DNA of 64,000 nt from an uncultured Prevotellaceae bacterium (GCA_902774925.1 CACYKE010000005.1:1-64000); one strand, 5' to 3'; shown: positions 1 to 8,473, counted from the first letter of the stretch. Program-made: numbers and translations. Notes: generated from the letters alone by a model not told the origin.

Positions 1-31
1 CCTTTGTACCTATACAAAAGCATATAAAAAC

Positions 32-256
32 ATGGAAAATTCTTACAGATTACCGGTTGCTTCCTATGGCCGCATGGAGCTGGCCCAGATTTATTTCCCC
101 CATATCTGCGGGCGTGCTGCCTGGCGCAAGTTCAAGGACTGCATGGCGGAATACCCCGAGCTGGATCCATTGCGCACCCTCAGCCGCCGCACGTTCCTTC
201 CGCTTGAGGTCGAGTGCATCTTCCGCAATTTGGGCGTCCCGACAATAAGAGCCTAG
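32..256 (+). CDS. DUF4248 family small protein
   Basis: A 74-residue protein carrying the pattern typical of the DUF4248 family of Bacteroidales: an N-terminal 'SYGRMELAQIYFP' segment followed by 'AAWRKFKDCM' and a C-terminal helix ending near 'PLEVECIFRNLG'. The function of the family is not known; members are small soluble proteins often found near VapE-like primase genes in integrated elements, as here, where a VapE gene faces it from 448. It ends just before a long palindrome at 265. Its last residues overlap the first copy of a short AATAAGAGCC repeat, so the C-terminus may be element-derived. The identification rests on pattern memory. Confidence 0.75.
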   Translation: MENSYRLPVASYGRMELAQIYFPHICGRAAWRKFKDCMAEYPELDPLRTLSRRTFLPLEVECIFRNLGVPTIRA

Positions 257-264
257 TATCACAC

Positions 265-306
265 AATAAGAGCCGCTTATCGCGCGATAAGTGGCTCTTA
301 TTTTCC
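265..306 (+). terminator. Long perfect hairpin after the DUF4248 gene, probable terminator
   Basis: The arms AATAAGAGCC (265-274) and GGCTCTTATT (293-302) pair perfectly, and the interior CTTATCGCGCGATAAG (276-291) is itself a palindrome, so the whole stretch folds into one long stem. It ends in a T-rich run (299-304). Another AATAAGAGCC lies at 244-253. A rho-independent terminator for the DUF4248 gene is the simplest reading; a protein-binding palindrome of the mobile element is an alternative. Confidence 0.6.
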
Positions 307-382
307 ATTAAGCGGCAGTTATTTGTAAGTACGAACTTTATTTCAATTTTCCAAATAATTCTCTGTTTTTTAGAAAACATCC

Positions 383-445
383 CTCGTGTACGTACAGGAG
401 GAATGAAAATGAAAAATGATACCTCACGTACGTACACAAGGAATG
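383..445. repeat. Two 23-bp imperfect direct repeats around an ACGTACGTACA core
   Basis: CTC(GT/AC)..ACGTACA..AGGAATG occurs at 383-405 and again at 423-445, differing at a few positions, 40 bp apart start to start. They lie between the convergent DUF4248 and VapE genes and are not explained by either. They could be iteron-like protein sites of the mobile element or the edge of an insertion. Direct sequence observation; role unknown. Confidence 0.5.
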
Positions 446-447
446 TT

Positions 448-2217
448 TCAGGTTTTTGGAGGTTGCTGTTTCGCATCCTGGGCCATCAGACGCGCCAGGG
501 CCTCAATCTCCTCGGGCTTGCGGCGGACGGCCAGGTAGCCCGACATGCCGTTGACGGTCTTCTCCTCGAAGCCCAGGTCGGCAAAGGCGGCATCCACCTT
601 GTCGGGATAGATCTTCGGTCCGACATTGTAGGATATGACCTGCAGTGCCATGGCGGTATCGACCAGTTCCCCGGACTCGTTCTCCGTCGGCTTGCGGAAA
701 TAGCGGAACACCAGCTGCTTCTCCAGGTTGGCCACGGCGAAGCGGCTGTTGCGGTCGTTCAGCCATTCTATCTCCACGTCCGAGAAATAGTACTGGTAGC
801 CACCTTGCCAGAGGGCGTATGCCTGCGCGAAGATGTTGTCGTGGTCGAACGGAAAGTCCCACGGCGAGAGGATGCTCTCCACCTTGAACGGCAGCCAGCG
901 GCGCGTGCCCGTCGGATCGTTCAGGAACTTCGGGTGGTTGCCCGTAGCACAAAACGACGCAATGTGCTTATGGTTCTCCATATAGCGCCCGTACGGCGGT
1001 CGGTAGCTGAAGATGGCCGTGGTGATGTCGGCCTTCAGCGAGTTCATCTCACCCTTCGTCATCGAGTCGAGCTCCTCGCAGGCTATCAGCCCGTACTGCG
1101 TCATGGCCGTATAGGCGTCCTTGTCCGATTTCTTTACGTTCGAACGGGGATAGTAGTAGCGGCGCAGCTGCGGGGGCAGCAGCAGTTTGAACCACGACGT
1201 CTTGTAGATGCCCTGGCGTCCGATGAATACCAGCACCGTCTGGTTGACGACATCCTCCGTCAGCCAGCCTGCAATCATCGCCACCAGCCACCGCTTCAGA
1301 CAGTTGCAGAACGACTGCTGTTCACGCTCGCCGCCCTCCACCGTCACGCCGGCGGCGAGGATGGCGATATGGTCCGCCTTGCCGTCCCATGGCGGCAGGT
1401 GTTCCAGATAGTCGCGGAACGGGTGGAAGTCCGGCGAGAAGTCCGACTCTATCTCCTGGTGCAGGTGCCGCTCCGAGACATCCTTGATGCGCTGCATCCG
1501 CCGCCACAGCTTGTTGAACTCGTAGTCGGTGAATTCCTTCCAGGGCTCCAATCCCCGTGGGATATCGTCGGCAAACCAGCGTATCTCCATGCGGCTGGTG
1601 ATGACGTTGCGGCGCAGTTCTACATGCTTAACGAGGTAGTCGTCAATCTCGTCGAGCGTCATGACTCGCTCCGCCCAGCTTGGTGTCCGCTCGCGCAGGC
1701 CCTCCGTATTCTTGTCCGCCCCGTCAATATCGGCAGACATGAACGGCATGGCAGCGTCGTCGTAGTACACGTCAGGGTCACGGCTCAGCGGTACGTCCTT
1801 CGTCGCCCCCACGCAGCTACGGTCCGCCTCGCCGCTCGACAGCCGGGCATAGTAGTCGGCAGCCCAGTGCTGCACGCGACCGTAGTAGCGCAGCTGCTTG
1901 TCGAGACTGTAGCCGTCATTCAGCTCGTACTTGTACGCCACGTAACATCCCCCGCTGCCGTCCGCATAGCATAACAGCGTGTGATTGTCCGCCGTAACAG
2001 CTTCCTGACGTGTGAGGTGGCGTATGTGCGCTATGCCTAATCCCGTCAGCCAGCGGATATGTTTCCGCATCACGCCGCCACTGACCACACTCGCCATCAC
2101 CGCGAGCGGCTGATACCCCGTCGGCCAGGCATCGCCTCTTATCAGTTCCACCACTTCGTCCAGCGCCATCTGCCGCGGCGCCTTGTCCTTTGCATGCTGT
2201 AATATTGATACGTCCAT
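448..2217 (-). CDS. VapE-like primase/helicase with BT4734-type N-terminus
   Basis: A protein of about 589 residues. The N-terminal part (roughly 1-110) matches the BT4734/BF3469-type domain that precedes VapE ATPases in Bacteroidales elements. The C-terminal half has a P-loop 'GRQGIYKTSW' and the VapE pattern around 'LIACEELDSM' and 'CATGNHPKFLNDPTGTRRW', where an SF3-like helicase has Walker B and sensor residues. It probably acts in replication of an integrated or satellite element. The start is placed at 2217 because a promoter -7 box lies at 2242-2249, which excludes the longer frame reaching to 2283. With the neighbouring DUF4248 gene it is the core of a mobile-element remnant. Confident on family, less on activity. 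Confidence 0.8.
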   Translation of the reverse strand: MDVSILQHAKDKAPRQMALDEVVELIRGDAWPTGYQPLAVMASVVSGGVMRKHIRWLTGLGIAHIRHLTRQEAVTADNHTLLCYADGSGGCYVAYKYELNDGYSLDKQLRYYGRVQHWAADYYARLSSGEADRSCVGATKDVPLSRDPDVYYDDAAMPFMSADIDGADKNTEGLRERTPSWAERVMTLDEIDDYLVKHVELRRNVITSRMEIRWFADDIPRGLEPWKEFTDYEFNKLWRRMQRIKDVSERHLHQEIESDFSPDFHPFRDYLEHLPPWDGKADHIAILAAGVTVEGGEREQQSFCNCLKRWLVAMIAGWLTEDVVNQTVLVFIGRQGIYKTSWFKLLLPPQLRRYYYPRSNVKKSDKDAYTAMTQYGLIACEELDSMTKGEMNSLKADITTAIFSYRPPYGRYMENHKHIASFCATGNHPKFLNDPTGTRRWLPFKVESILSPWDFPFDHDNIFAQAYALWQGGYQYYFSDVEIEWLNDRNSRFAVANLEKQLVFRYFRKPTENESGELVDTAMALQVISYNVGPKIYPDKVDAAFADLGFEEKTVNGMSGYLAVRRKPEEIEALARLMAQDAKQQPPKT

Positions 2218-2241
2218 AAATAACAACTTTAATTCCGCCGG

Positions 2242-2249
2242 CAAAGATA
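2242..2249 (-). promoter_or_regulatory. Bacteroidetes-type -7 box for the VapE gene
   Basis: Read on the minus strand this is TATCTTTG, a match to the Bacteroidetes consensus TAnnTTTG, 25 bp before the ATG at 2217. No clear -33 TTTG element is seen. Confidence 0.6.
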
Positions 2250-2326
2250 CGGAATAAAAATAAGAAGTACCCCCTGTATACATGGTATAACCAGAGGGTA
2301 CAACCTATTGGAAAACAGCTGGTATC

Positions 2327-2806
2327 TTATCCGAACAATTCCTTCAATTCATCCTGAAAATCGGAAGTCTGTTGCTGACCGAAAGCTAAATAAAAGTCTT
2401 TGTGCATATTACGGCGGTGCCAGAGGGCCTCGAACACCTTCCACTTCTCCTTGATATCCAGGCGCTCGGCCATCGCGTCGGCCAGGAGTGCCGCCTGTGT
2501 ACGCGAAATCAGGGGCTGGTAGTGCTCGTTTACGTAGCCGGCCTGCTGGGCTTTCCGCCAGAGGATCATGGCCTCGTCGGTGGCAAGTTCGTCGGGCAGG
2601 CTCTTTGACATTTCAGAGCTATCTACTCCCCTCGCCTTTTGGAGAGGGGATGGGGGTGAGGCTATGTATTGTTTATCCACATGCTGGGCACCGGGGGAGA
2701 CATATACTACTTCGATGTGGCTGCCAAAGTTTGTCAAGTCTGCCTGACGCAGCCATTCAGGCAGACGATCCATAAAGCCTAAAGCTTCGTCGTCGGTAAT
2801 GTTCAT
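2327..2806 (-). CDS. Mobile-element companion protein of unknown function
   Basis: A 159-residue protein with no recognisable enzyme motif. The C-terminal half (about 85-159) is helical and well ordered: 'LISRTQAALLADAMAERLDIKEKWKVFEALWHRR' can be followed in parts, ending in 'MHKDFYLAF' and an acidic tail. The centre is interrupted by 'ASPPSPLQKARGVDSSE', which is encoded by a palindromic repeat at 2623-2663. The start at 2806 (MNITDDE) is preferred over an upstream in-frame codon because the residues before it are low-complexity and untypical. It lies upstream of the VapE gene on the same strand, so the two may belong to the same element. Confidence 0.6.
   Translation of the reverse strand: MNITDDEALGFMDRLPEWLRQADLTNFGSHIEVVYVSPGAQHVDKQYIASPPSPLQKARGVDSSEMSKSLPDELATDEAMILWRKAQQAGYVNEHYQPLISRTQAALLADAMAERLDIKEKWKVFEALWHRRNMHKDFYLAFGQQQTSDFQDELKELFG
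2623..2663. repeat. Palindromic 'CCCTCGCC...GGGGGTGAGG' repeat inside a coding sequence
   Basis: The sequence CTCCCCTCGCCTTTTGGAG continues into a G-rich partner arm ending GGGGGTGAGG. This kind of palindromic element is dispersed in many Bacteroidetes genomes. Here it lies in frame in the 159-residue gene and encodes 'SPPSPLQKARG', so it is a coding insertion that did not break the gene. Confidence 0.55.
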
Positions 2807-2891
2807 AATAATTCCTTTTTCTATAAGATTAAACAATAAAGTTGTTTCGAGAAAAAGGAGGACGTGGGTTGTTTGGTTGAAGTACTACACA

Positions 2892-3016
2892 TTCTTACGG
2901 GCCTTGTGCTACCAACCCTATTCAAAATGTTGTACCACCAAAGCCCACCCCTCCGTAGAGGCGTGGACTGGCAGTCATTTGCTTTTGAATAGTTCACGGT
3001 AGCATTTCGTAAGAAT
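2892..3016. repeat. Nested inverted repeat, candidate structured RNA or miniature element
   Basis: The gap 2837-3143 holds no plausible gene but folds strikingly. A left arm at 2892-2930 contains TTCTTACG, TGCTACC and CTATTCAAAA; the reverse complements of the same three blocks occur in mirrored order at 2980-3015. Between the arms a smaller hairpin, CCACCCCTC-CGTA-GAGGCGTGG, lies near 2945-2968. It could be a non-coding RNA, a miniature transposable element, or a processed retroelement RNA. Compensatory changes between the arms cannot be tested from one sequence. Confidence 0.45.
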
Positions 3017-3143
3017 AGTAAAAGCTGCGACTGTCTTGTCTCTTATGTCTAATCTGAGTGCAAAATTACTCGAAATCTTTTACACTCCCAAACTTTTTAC
3101 GATATTTTTATGGACTCATTGATATTTATTCGTTGTAATCTAA

Positions 3144-3362
3144 TTACTTTATTAATGGATTCCGGAGATTTCTATGATAGTTATGATAATAAACATAAAT
3201 ATGCACGCAGCATCCGAAAATAAGCAATGACGTGATTAAAGCAGTGAAGACAAAAGGACTCAACATTTTTCCTGTATGTAGGTAATAGAGTGATGCAGAA
3301 ATCCCAGAACCTATTGCAATACCTATAATATACCTAAGTATACTTATGACTAGTTTTTTCAT
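3144..3362 (-). CDS. Small two-TM membrane protein, unknown function
   Basis: A 72-residue protein beginning MKKLVISILRYIIG. Two hydrophobic segments are visible, about residues 4-26 (LVISILRYIIGIAIGSGISASLY in parts) and 38-60 (FVFTALITSLLIFGCC...), with a basic C-terminal tail. The ATG at 3362 is chosen over an in-frame TTG three codons upstream. It is the last of a leftward group of small envelope proteins. No family is recognised. Confidence 0.5.
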   Translation of the reverse strand: MKKLVISILRYIIGIAIGSGISASLYYLHTGKMLSPFVFTALITSLLIFGCCVHIYVYYHNYHRNLRNPLIK

Positions 3363-3490
3363 AACAATCAAGCATTTTTATTTCCAATGAAGTTCTTCGC
3401 TCCAATAAACAAAACTGTACCAAGCTACACAAAAGCCAGAAATTAAGTGTCCCTTTTCAAAACTCACGGCCAGTCAGGGTCTCTCGTTGA

Positions 3491-4024
3491 TCAGTGGGTC
3501 TGACTCTCAGTGCTCAGGTGAATGATGCTCCATGTAAGTGCAATATCAGCCAGCTCTTCTCTTGACAATTGTTTATTGGCTAAGATGTCATCTAATGAAA
3601 GAGTCTTTATTTGGCTGATTATCTTCCGATAATTTTCGCTTCGTGTTTTTTCTACGAATTTTTCTTTTGCCTTTTTGTCATCACTTATCATTAACCTCAT
3701 GGCCTCTTTGGTATTTTTATCAATCTCCTCTCTGTTCGTACCACTCCATAGATTATATTTTATGGAGAATTTCCTCCGTTCAACTATGTATACTTTCATC
3801 AAAGAGTCTGCCTTCTCATTGGAGGAACCTAGGTCTTTGTAAGTACGAGTAGCTAGTTGTCTTAACAGGCACAGATCCCGCAGGTCTCTTTTAAAGTTAT
3901 CTTCTATGGAGTCCTGCTCCTCTTGGATAATACCATCTGCTCTGCAAAGTGTATTATTTGCCGTGATTGGTGTCACGGCAAATAATACGAGAGCAATTAA
4001 TCCTAATCTAATACAATGTTTCAT
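3491..4024 (-). CDS. Secreted helical protein of unknown function
   Basis: A 177-residue protein with a Sec signal peptide (MKHCIRLGLIALVLFAV..., cleavage likely after 'TPITA'). The mature part is charged and mostly helical, with a stretch rich in Lys and Glu near residues 100-130. Its layout of helices and the C-terminal 'SREELADIALTWSIIHL' loosely resembles the C-terminus of the lipoprotein encoded next at 4045, so the two may be divergent relatives. They are 20 bp apart and probably co-transcribed. No function can be assigned. Confidence 0.55.
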   Translation of the reverse strand: MKHCIRLGLIALVLFAVTPITANNTLCRADGIIQEEQDSIEDNFKRDLRDLCLLRQLATRTYKDLGSSNEKADSLMKVYIVERRKFSIKYNLWSGTNREEIDKNTKEAMRLMISDDKKAKEKFVEKTRSENYRKIISQIKTLSLDDILANKQLSREELADIALTWSIIHLSTESQTH

Positions 4025-4044
4025 AAATATTATCGGGAATTAAA

Positions 4045-4869
4045 CTAATGTGTCCAGTTCGCATTCTTTTTACAAGTTGTCATGTCCTTATCAGCATTCA
4101 TATAGCAATAATCCTGCTCAATAATTGCTAAACTCAATAGTACTTGCGCTTCTTCATCCTGCCCCATTAATTGTGCATCAAGAACATCGGCTACAGTTGC
4201 AAAAAACTGTTTATCACAACAATTTATGGCTTGTCTAAAGATCTCTTCACATTGTTCTACAGTATATGTTGTCATTAGGGGATTATCACCAGGTGTAGCT
4301 GGCATGTCATCAAAAGGAGTTTCATATGAAGCATTTGTTAAAGAGTTCTCCTTTAGAGTCTGGTGCATTACAAGGCTTACCTTCTCATTCCTTTTAAGAT
4401 TCGGGTTTTGTATAATGCTTGCTATAGATAGTTGTTTGTTATCACAAATGATTTGCATTAAACTTTTTTTGTATTCTGAAGTTTTACACTTATCTATATA
4501 TTTCCAAAAAAGGTCATCGTCCAAAGCCATCTGCTCAAATTCTTCATCGGTGGCGTGCATCCTTCCTGTTTCTTCTTCTGTAAGGTCAGCCATGATGTCA
4601 TATTGAGCCACCAGTTCCTGGTATTCTTGGCTAAGCTGTTCTGCATAAACTGAGATATAGACAGAATCTCCCACAGCTCCGCGAGTGATGATAGGCTGAA
4701 CTTGGGATAGTTTGCGAAGCCCATCTAAAAATCCTTCATCCATACTAAGGGAAGTCTGCTCCTTCATTGTGACTTCGTTTTCATTAGAACAGCCCGTGAA
4801 TACGGATACCAACACTACTACAGCAATAATTGCACCTGCCACACACATGGCACTTCTTAAGTTCTTCAT
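4045..4869 (-). CDS. Lipoprotein of unknown function
   Basis: A 274-residue protein with a type II signal peptide: a hydrophobic stretch 'AGAIIAVVVLVSVF' followed by lipobox FTGC, so Cys is the first residue of the mature lipoprotein. The rest is acidic and helical, with no enzyme motifs; the centre includes 'DLTEEETGRMHATDEEFEQMALDDD' (shown in part), typical of surface helical proteins. It lies within a leftward run of four envelope genes (5271 to 3491) separated by only 20-40 bp. Function unknown. Confidence 0.6.
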   Translation of the reverse strand: MKNLRSAMCVAGAIIAVVVLVSVFTGCSNENEVTMKEQTSLSMDEGFLDGLRKLSQVQPIITRGAVGDSVYISVYAEQLSQEYQELVAQYDIMADLTEEETGRMHATDEEFEQMALDDDLFWKYIDKCKTSEYKKSLMQIICDNKQLSIASIIQNPNLKRNEKVSLVMHQTLKENSLTNASYETPFDDMPATPGDNPLMTTYTVEQCEEIFRQAINCCDKQFFATVADVLDAQLMGQDEEAQVLLSLAIIEQDYCYMNADKDMTTCKKNANWTH

Positions 4870-4899
4870 AAATTTCTTAAATTTTAATTCTATAATTAC

Positions 4900-5271
4900 T
4901 TATTGTATTTTACCTTTAATCTTTAGTATAGTTGGCTTAATGCCTAATCCATAAACCAACACTGTTTTTTGGAAATATCCGCTGACTTTATTTACGTTAA
5001 TTGTAACCTTAATATTCCCCGTTTCTTGGATGTTTATGGGGTGTGTAGGATATTCGATTTTAATGCAGCCACACGTTCTCTTTACGTCCATAATCGTGAC
5101 AATGTTTCCAGTCTGGTTGTGAAAAACGAAATTTGCCGTGACCTGATTCGAATTAGGCTTTATACAACCCAAATCAATTATCGTTTTCTCAAAGAAATGC
5201 TTTGTGTCATAAATGCCTGCATAAGAGAAAAAAGAATTAAGAAGAAGGAACGTCAACAGAATATTCCTCAT
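4900..5271 (-). CDS. DUF1573 family periplasmic protein
   Basis: A 123-residue protein with a signal peptide (MRNILLTFLLLNSFFSYAG). The mature part reads as one Ig-like beta sandwich: 'IDLGCIKPNSNQVTANFVFHN' (partly quoted) and 'RTCGCIKIEYPTHPI' match DUF1573, whose CGC motif is near-invariant. Family members are extracytoplasmic in Bacteroidetes and of unknown role. It starts a short leftward group with the lipoprotein at 4045. Confidence 0.75.
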   Translation of the reverse strand: MRNILLTFLLLNSFFSYAGIYDTKHFFEKTIIDLGCIKPNSNQVTANFVFHNQTGNIVTIMDVKRTCGCIKIEYPTHPINIQETGNIKVTINVNKVSGYFQKTVLVYGLGIKPTILKIKGKIQ

Positions 5272-5308
5272 TGTAATTGAGCTTTAATTTGTTGCTATAC
5301 CTATTTAT

Positions 5309-5662
5309 CTATAATATAATCCAGCCTGTAAAGTGCCAGTAGCCCATGACGAGCTCAATCTTATAGTCGCCTGAGAGAGTAGAAGGCAGGACTACTTGCG
5401 TCTGAGCAGAGTAGACCGTTGTCGTATAGACCACATTGTCATCCTCATCCTTAATATTAAGGACATACTCAGGATGATTGGCCTCAAACAACAGCGTGTA
5501 GTCATCGATATAGACCTTTGGAGCTGTGATTGGGGTTTTGGGCTGACCATTACCAATAGGTTGGATGTCATCAAAACTGACTGTGAAAGGAATGGGATCC
5601 CATGCCATTGCACTAACGTTCATCAATAGAATGAACAGACTTGAAAATAATAACTTCTTCAT
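5309..5662 (-). CDS. DUF3244-like small secreted protein
   Basis: A 117-residue protein with an N-terminal signal (MKKLLFSSLFILLMNVSAMA). The rest is beta-rich: 'VYIDDYTLLFEA', 'YVLNIKDEDDNVVYTT' and 'LSGDYKIELVMGYWHFTGWI'. This is the pattern of the DUF3244 family of short secreted Bacteroidales proteins that resemble C-terminal beta sandwiches of sorted surface proteins. Its own promoter (TATCTTTG, minus strand) lies 30 bp upstream. Function unknown. Confidence 0.65.
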   Translation of the reverse strand: MKKLLFSSLFILLMNVSAMAWDPIPFTVSFDDIQPIGNGQPKTPITAPKVYIDDYTLLFEANHPEYVLNIKDEDDNVVYTTTVYSAQTQVVLPSTLSGDYKIELVMGYWHFTGWIIL

Positions 5663-5691
5663 AACTTTGCTGTTTTAAAGTTTTTACGGGG

Positions 5692-5699
5692 CAAAGATA
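5692..5699 (-). promoter_or_regulatory. -7 box for the DUF3244-like gene group
   Basis: TATCTTTG on the minus strand, about 30 bp before the ATG at 5662. It may drive the whole leftward envelope-protein run down to 3144. Confidence 0.65.
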
Positions 5700-5826
5700 T
5701 GAAGAGTTTTTAATTTGACCATAGGAAAAATGAAATAAGACTTTAGCGAAAATTTAGTTTTCGCTGCAAGTGCCTCATATTGAAAAGGATATAAATTTGT
5801 TTAGTAAAAGTTTAATTTGGCTGTTT

Positions 5827-7452
5827 TTAGTAAAGTTCGTTGAGTTTCTCTATTAATTCTGTAGCACCGCCTTTATCTATTTTGAAAATGCTAAGAAGGA
5901 GTTTAGTGCAAATTTGGGATATTCTTCCTTGACTTAGCCCTAATAGATTACTAACTTCCTTAGATTTAATTCCCAGACGGAATAGCACACAGACATTGAA
6001 GTCGTTATTGTTAATTTTATATTGTTTAGATAATAATAGATTATTGAACTCTGGCAGATTCTCAAGAACAAACTTACGACATTCACGCAATTCCTCAACA
6101 GTTAGCTTCTTACAGGTGTTTTTCAATATTTTATTGCAAATATCTGACTCTAAAATACGTTTGTCAATTTCAGCATGGTCTAATAGATTTTTCTTCCTTT
6201 GCTCTTGAAGTATAACATTTTGTTCTTCATATAATGATTCTTTTATGGCAATCAGTTCGTTATATTCTTCAGCATGAGACCTAAGCTGTAGGAGTTCTGA
6301 CTGTGTCTGTTCCAACTGCTCAAGATTTTGGATATATTGTACTTGCCTTCTTTTTCTATCTAAATACATTTTGCGAATGATATAAATTGCTAAAAGCGTA
6401 ACCACAAAGAGTATTGTTATGCTAAGCTGGCGTTTCGACTTTTCACTTGAAGCTCTTTCTTGTTCTCGCCTTGCAATTTCTTGATGACGTGTATAATCAT
6501 ATAGAGCTTGCATTCGCTCGACTTCTTTCGTTGATCTTTGAGCATAGACAGAATCAAGCATAGTATAGGCATAAATGGCATATTTAGCAGCAGAATCAGG
6601 CTTGTGTATTTTATGATAAAGAAGTGCCAATCCGTTTGCAGCAGAATTTTGGTTACCCAAATCACTACCATTACGCAACTCTTTTCGGAAATAATATTCT
6701 GCTGAATCCAAGTTTTCTGTATAAAGGAAATAGAGGCCTTTTGTTTTATAATAGATTTCACGACCAGCCTCAATGTTTCCGTGTGAATCAAATCGTCCAG
6801 AATATGACTCATAAAGATTCATATAGTGTTTCGCTTTGGGGAACTCTCTTTTGTCTATGAGGAGGGGGATAGCTAAACCTAAGGATATTGCAGAATTGAC
6901 AGATCTTCCATATTGGTTATATTTATGAGCGACCTCCTCGATAACAATAATAGCAGAATCTATTATACCTAGTTCGTAATAAGATAAAAACTCTTGTTCA
7001 TTACTCATCAGAGCAGCAAGAGTGTCATTACCTAACCATGCAAACTTTATGGATTTCTTTTCACATTGTATATGCTGTCTATATAGTCCTTGCTCATAGA
7101 AGATCTGTGCCATCTGGCCAAAGACTCTACTCAATTGGACATAGTCGCAGTCGCCGCTCAGTGTGTCGGCGTAGTCGAGGGCGTCCTGATAGCACTGGAG
7201 TGCCATGGGGGCTTCGCCGTGGTCGTGGTAGGCGCGGCCCAGGAGGTAGTGGGCCAGCAGGCGGTCGTTGGGAGTGCCGTGGTCGTCGAAGAAATTGACA
7301 TAGGGCTGCACGTCGGCAGCAGTGATGGGCTGGTCGTTGCGGTTGCGCTGGTTGATGCTGTCCAGCCCAGCGCGCATACGGCTGCGGTCCGCCTCTGTGG
7401 TACAGCAGGCGAACACCAGGAGAATGGCTATGACGGTCAGCAGATGTCTCAT
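5827..7452 (-). CDS. TPR / HTH membrane-bound transcriptional regulator
   Basis: A 541-residue protein of the Bacteroidetes type in which an extracytoplasmic TPR sensor is joined to a cytoplasmic DNA-binding tail. Residues 1-18 form a lipoprotein-like signal ending in 'FACC'; 50-310 contain TPR-like helices (for example 'RLLAHYLLGRAYHDHGEAPMA'); a single TM helix spans about 342-360 (QLSITILFVVTLLAIYIIR); a coiled coil follows (about 365-430). The C-terminus 'SKEVSNLLGLSQGRISQIC' is a LuxR/sigma4-like helix-turn-helix. It lies beside the small secreted-protein genes at 3144-5662 and could regulate them. That link is inferred from position only. Confidence 0.75.
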   Translation of the reverse strand: MRHLLTVIAILLVFACCTTEADRSRMRAGLDSINQRNRNDQPITAADVQPYVNFFDDHGTPNDRLLAHYLLGRAYHDHGEAPMALQCYQDALDYADTLSGDCDYVQLSRVFGQMAQIFYEQGLYRQHIQCEKKSIKFAWLGNDTLAALMSNEQEFLSYYELGIIDSAIIVIEEVAHKYNQYGRSVNSAISLGLAIPLLIDKREFPKAKHYMNLYESYSGRFDSHGNIEAGREIYYKTKGLYFLYTENLDSAEYYFRKELRNGSDLGNQNSAANGLALLYHKIHKPDSAAKYAIYAYTMLDSVYAQRSTKEVERMQALYDYTRHQEIARREQERASSEKSKRQLSITILFVVTLLAIYIIRKMYLDRKRRQVQYIQNLEQLEQTQSELLQLRSHAEEYNELIAIKESLYEEQNVILQEQRKKNLLDHAEIDKRILESDICNKILKNTCKKLTVEELRECRKFVLENLPEFNNLLLSKQYKINNNDFNVCVLFRLGIKSKEVSNLLGLSQGRISQICTKLLLSIFKIDKGGATELIEKLNELY

Positions 7453-7481
7453 AGTTCTTAAATCACCTATAAGGGTACATT

Positions 7482-8363
7482 TTATTTCGGTTCGACGTGG
7501 ACGGCGATATGGGTTTCGGGGCCGTAGTGGGCGCGCAGGAGTGTTTCGATTTCCGTGGCTTTGTCGTGCGCGTCTTTCAGAGGGATGTTACCATCCATAA
7601 GGATGTGGAGCTCGATGGCGTAATGGTTGCCGATGCGGCGAGTGCGCAAATCGTGTGGCTCGTCAACGCCGGGCACTGAGGCTGCCAGTTGCAGGATCTC
7701 TGTTTCAATTGCTTCTGGAAGTGAATGTTCCATGAGGTCTTCGATGCCGTCGCGAAGCAAATAGAGGGCCACCTTAATAATAAATAGTCCGACGAGCACT
7801 GAAGCAATGGGGTCGAGCACCGTCCACCGCTGACCTAAGAAAATGGCGCCGCCGATGCCTACGGCGGTTCCGATGGACGACAGTGCGTCGCTACGGTGAT
7901 GCCAGGCATTGGCCTCGACGGCCTGCGATTTCAATTGACGAGCCTTTGCCATTGAGTAGCGATAGACGGCCTCCTTTATCACTATTGACAGTACTGCTGC
8001 CCATAGTGCCAGCGTCCCCGGAGCCTCCAATTGCTGACCGTTTATCCATGCTATGATGTTCATCGTTCCGCTGTAGACGATGCCTATGGCTACGAACAGC
8101 AGCGCGATGCCGATGATGGTCATGGCCAGCGTCTCGTACTTGCCGTGTCCGTAGTCGTGCGACTTGTCCTTAGGCATGCTGCTGATGCGTACGAAGATGA
8201 TGACAATGACATCGGTGACGAAGTCGCTGAGCGAATGGACGGCATCGGCCACCATGGCCGCACTGTGGCCCATGATGCCTGCGACGAATTTGAATATCAG
8301 CAGGACCACATTTGCCACTCCGCCAACCAGCGTCACCTGATATATTTCTTTGTTTCTGTTCAT
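7482..8363 (-). CDS. Cation diffusion facilitator (CDF) metal efflux transporter
   Basis: A 293-residue inner-membrane metal/proton antiporter. Four or more TM segments precede the C-terminal cytoplasmic domain. Metal-site motifs are present: 'DAVHSLSDFVTD' in the second helix and 'WHHRSDAL' in the fifth, both of the HxxxD type of Zn/Fe CDF proteins. The C-terminal part ('DLRTRRIGNHYAIELHILMDG') is the dimerising cytoplasmic domain. The start at 8363 is chosen because the -7 box at 8383-8390 excludes the longer frame. It is likely monocistronic. Confidence 0.9.
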   Translation of the reverse strand: MNRNKEIYQVTLVGGVANVVLLIFKFVAGIMGHSAAMVADAVHSLSDFVTDVIVIIFVRISSMPKDKSHDYGHGKYETLAMTIIGIALLFVAIGIVYSGTMNIIAWINGQQLEAPGTLALWAAVLSIVIKEAVYRYSMAKARQLKSQAVEANAWHHRSDALSSIGTAVGIGGAIFLGQRWTVLDPIASVLVGLFIIKVALYLLRDGIEDLMEHSLPEAIETEILQLAASVPGVDEPHDLRTRRIGNHYAIELHILMDGNIPLKDAHDKATEIETLLRAHYGPETHIAVHVEPK

Positions 8364-8382
8364 CTTGAATGTTTTATCGCTG

Positions 8383-8390
8383 CAAAAGTA
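8383..8390 (-). promoter_or_regulatory. -7 box for the CDF transporter
   Basis: TACTTTTG on the minus strand, 20 bp before the chosen ATG at 8363. Confidence 0.6.
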
Positions 8391-8465
8391 CATCATTTCT
8401 CCGAGAAATCATACGAAAAACTGAAAATTTCTTTCTTTTTTGCATCGAATTAGCAATAGATGTTG

Positions 8466-8473
8466 TATCTTTG
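8466..8473 (+). promoter_or_regulatory. -7 box for the 8515 gene and adenosyltransferase
   Basis: TATCTTTG on the plus strand, 42 bp before the ATG at 8515. It is divergent from the CDF promoter. Confidence 0.65.

Noticed and set aside
214..1974. A 586-codon open frame on the plus strand across the VapE gene
   Set aside because: It mirrors the VapE gene in a GC-rich stretch; its product has no family features and is rich in Arg, Val and His as antisense frames are.
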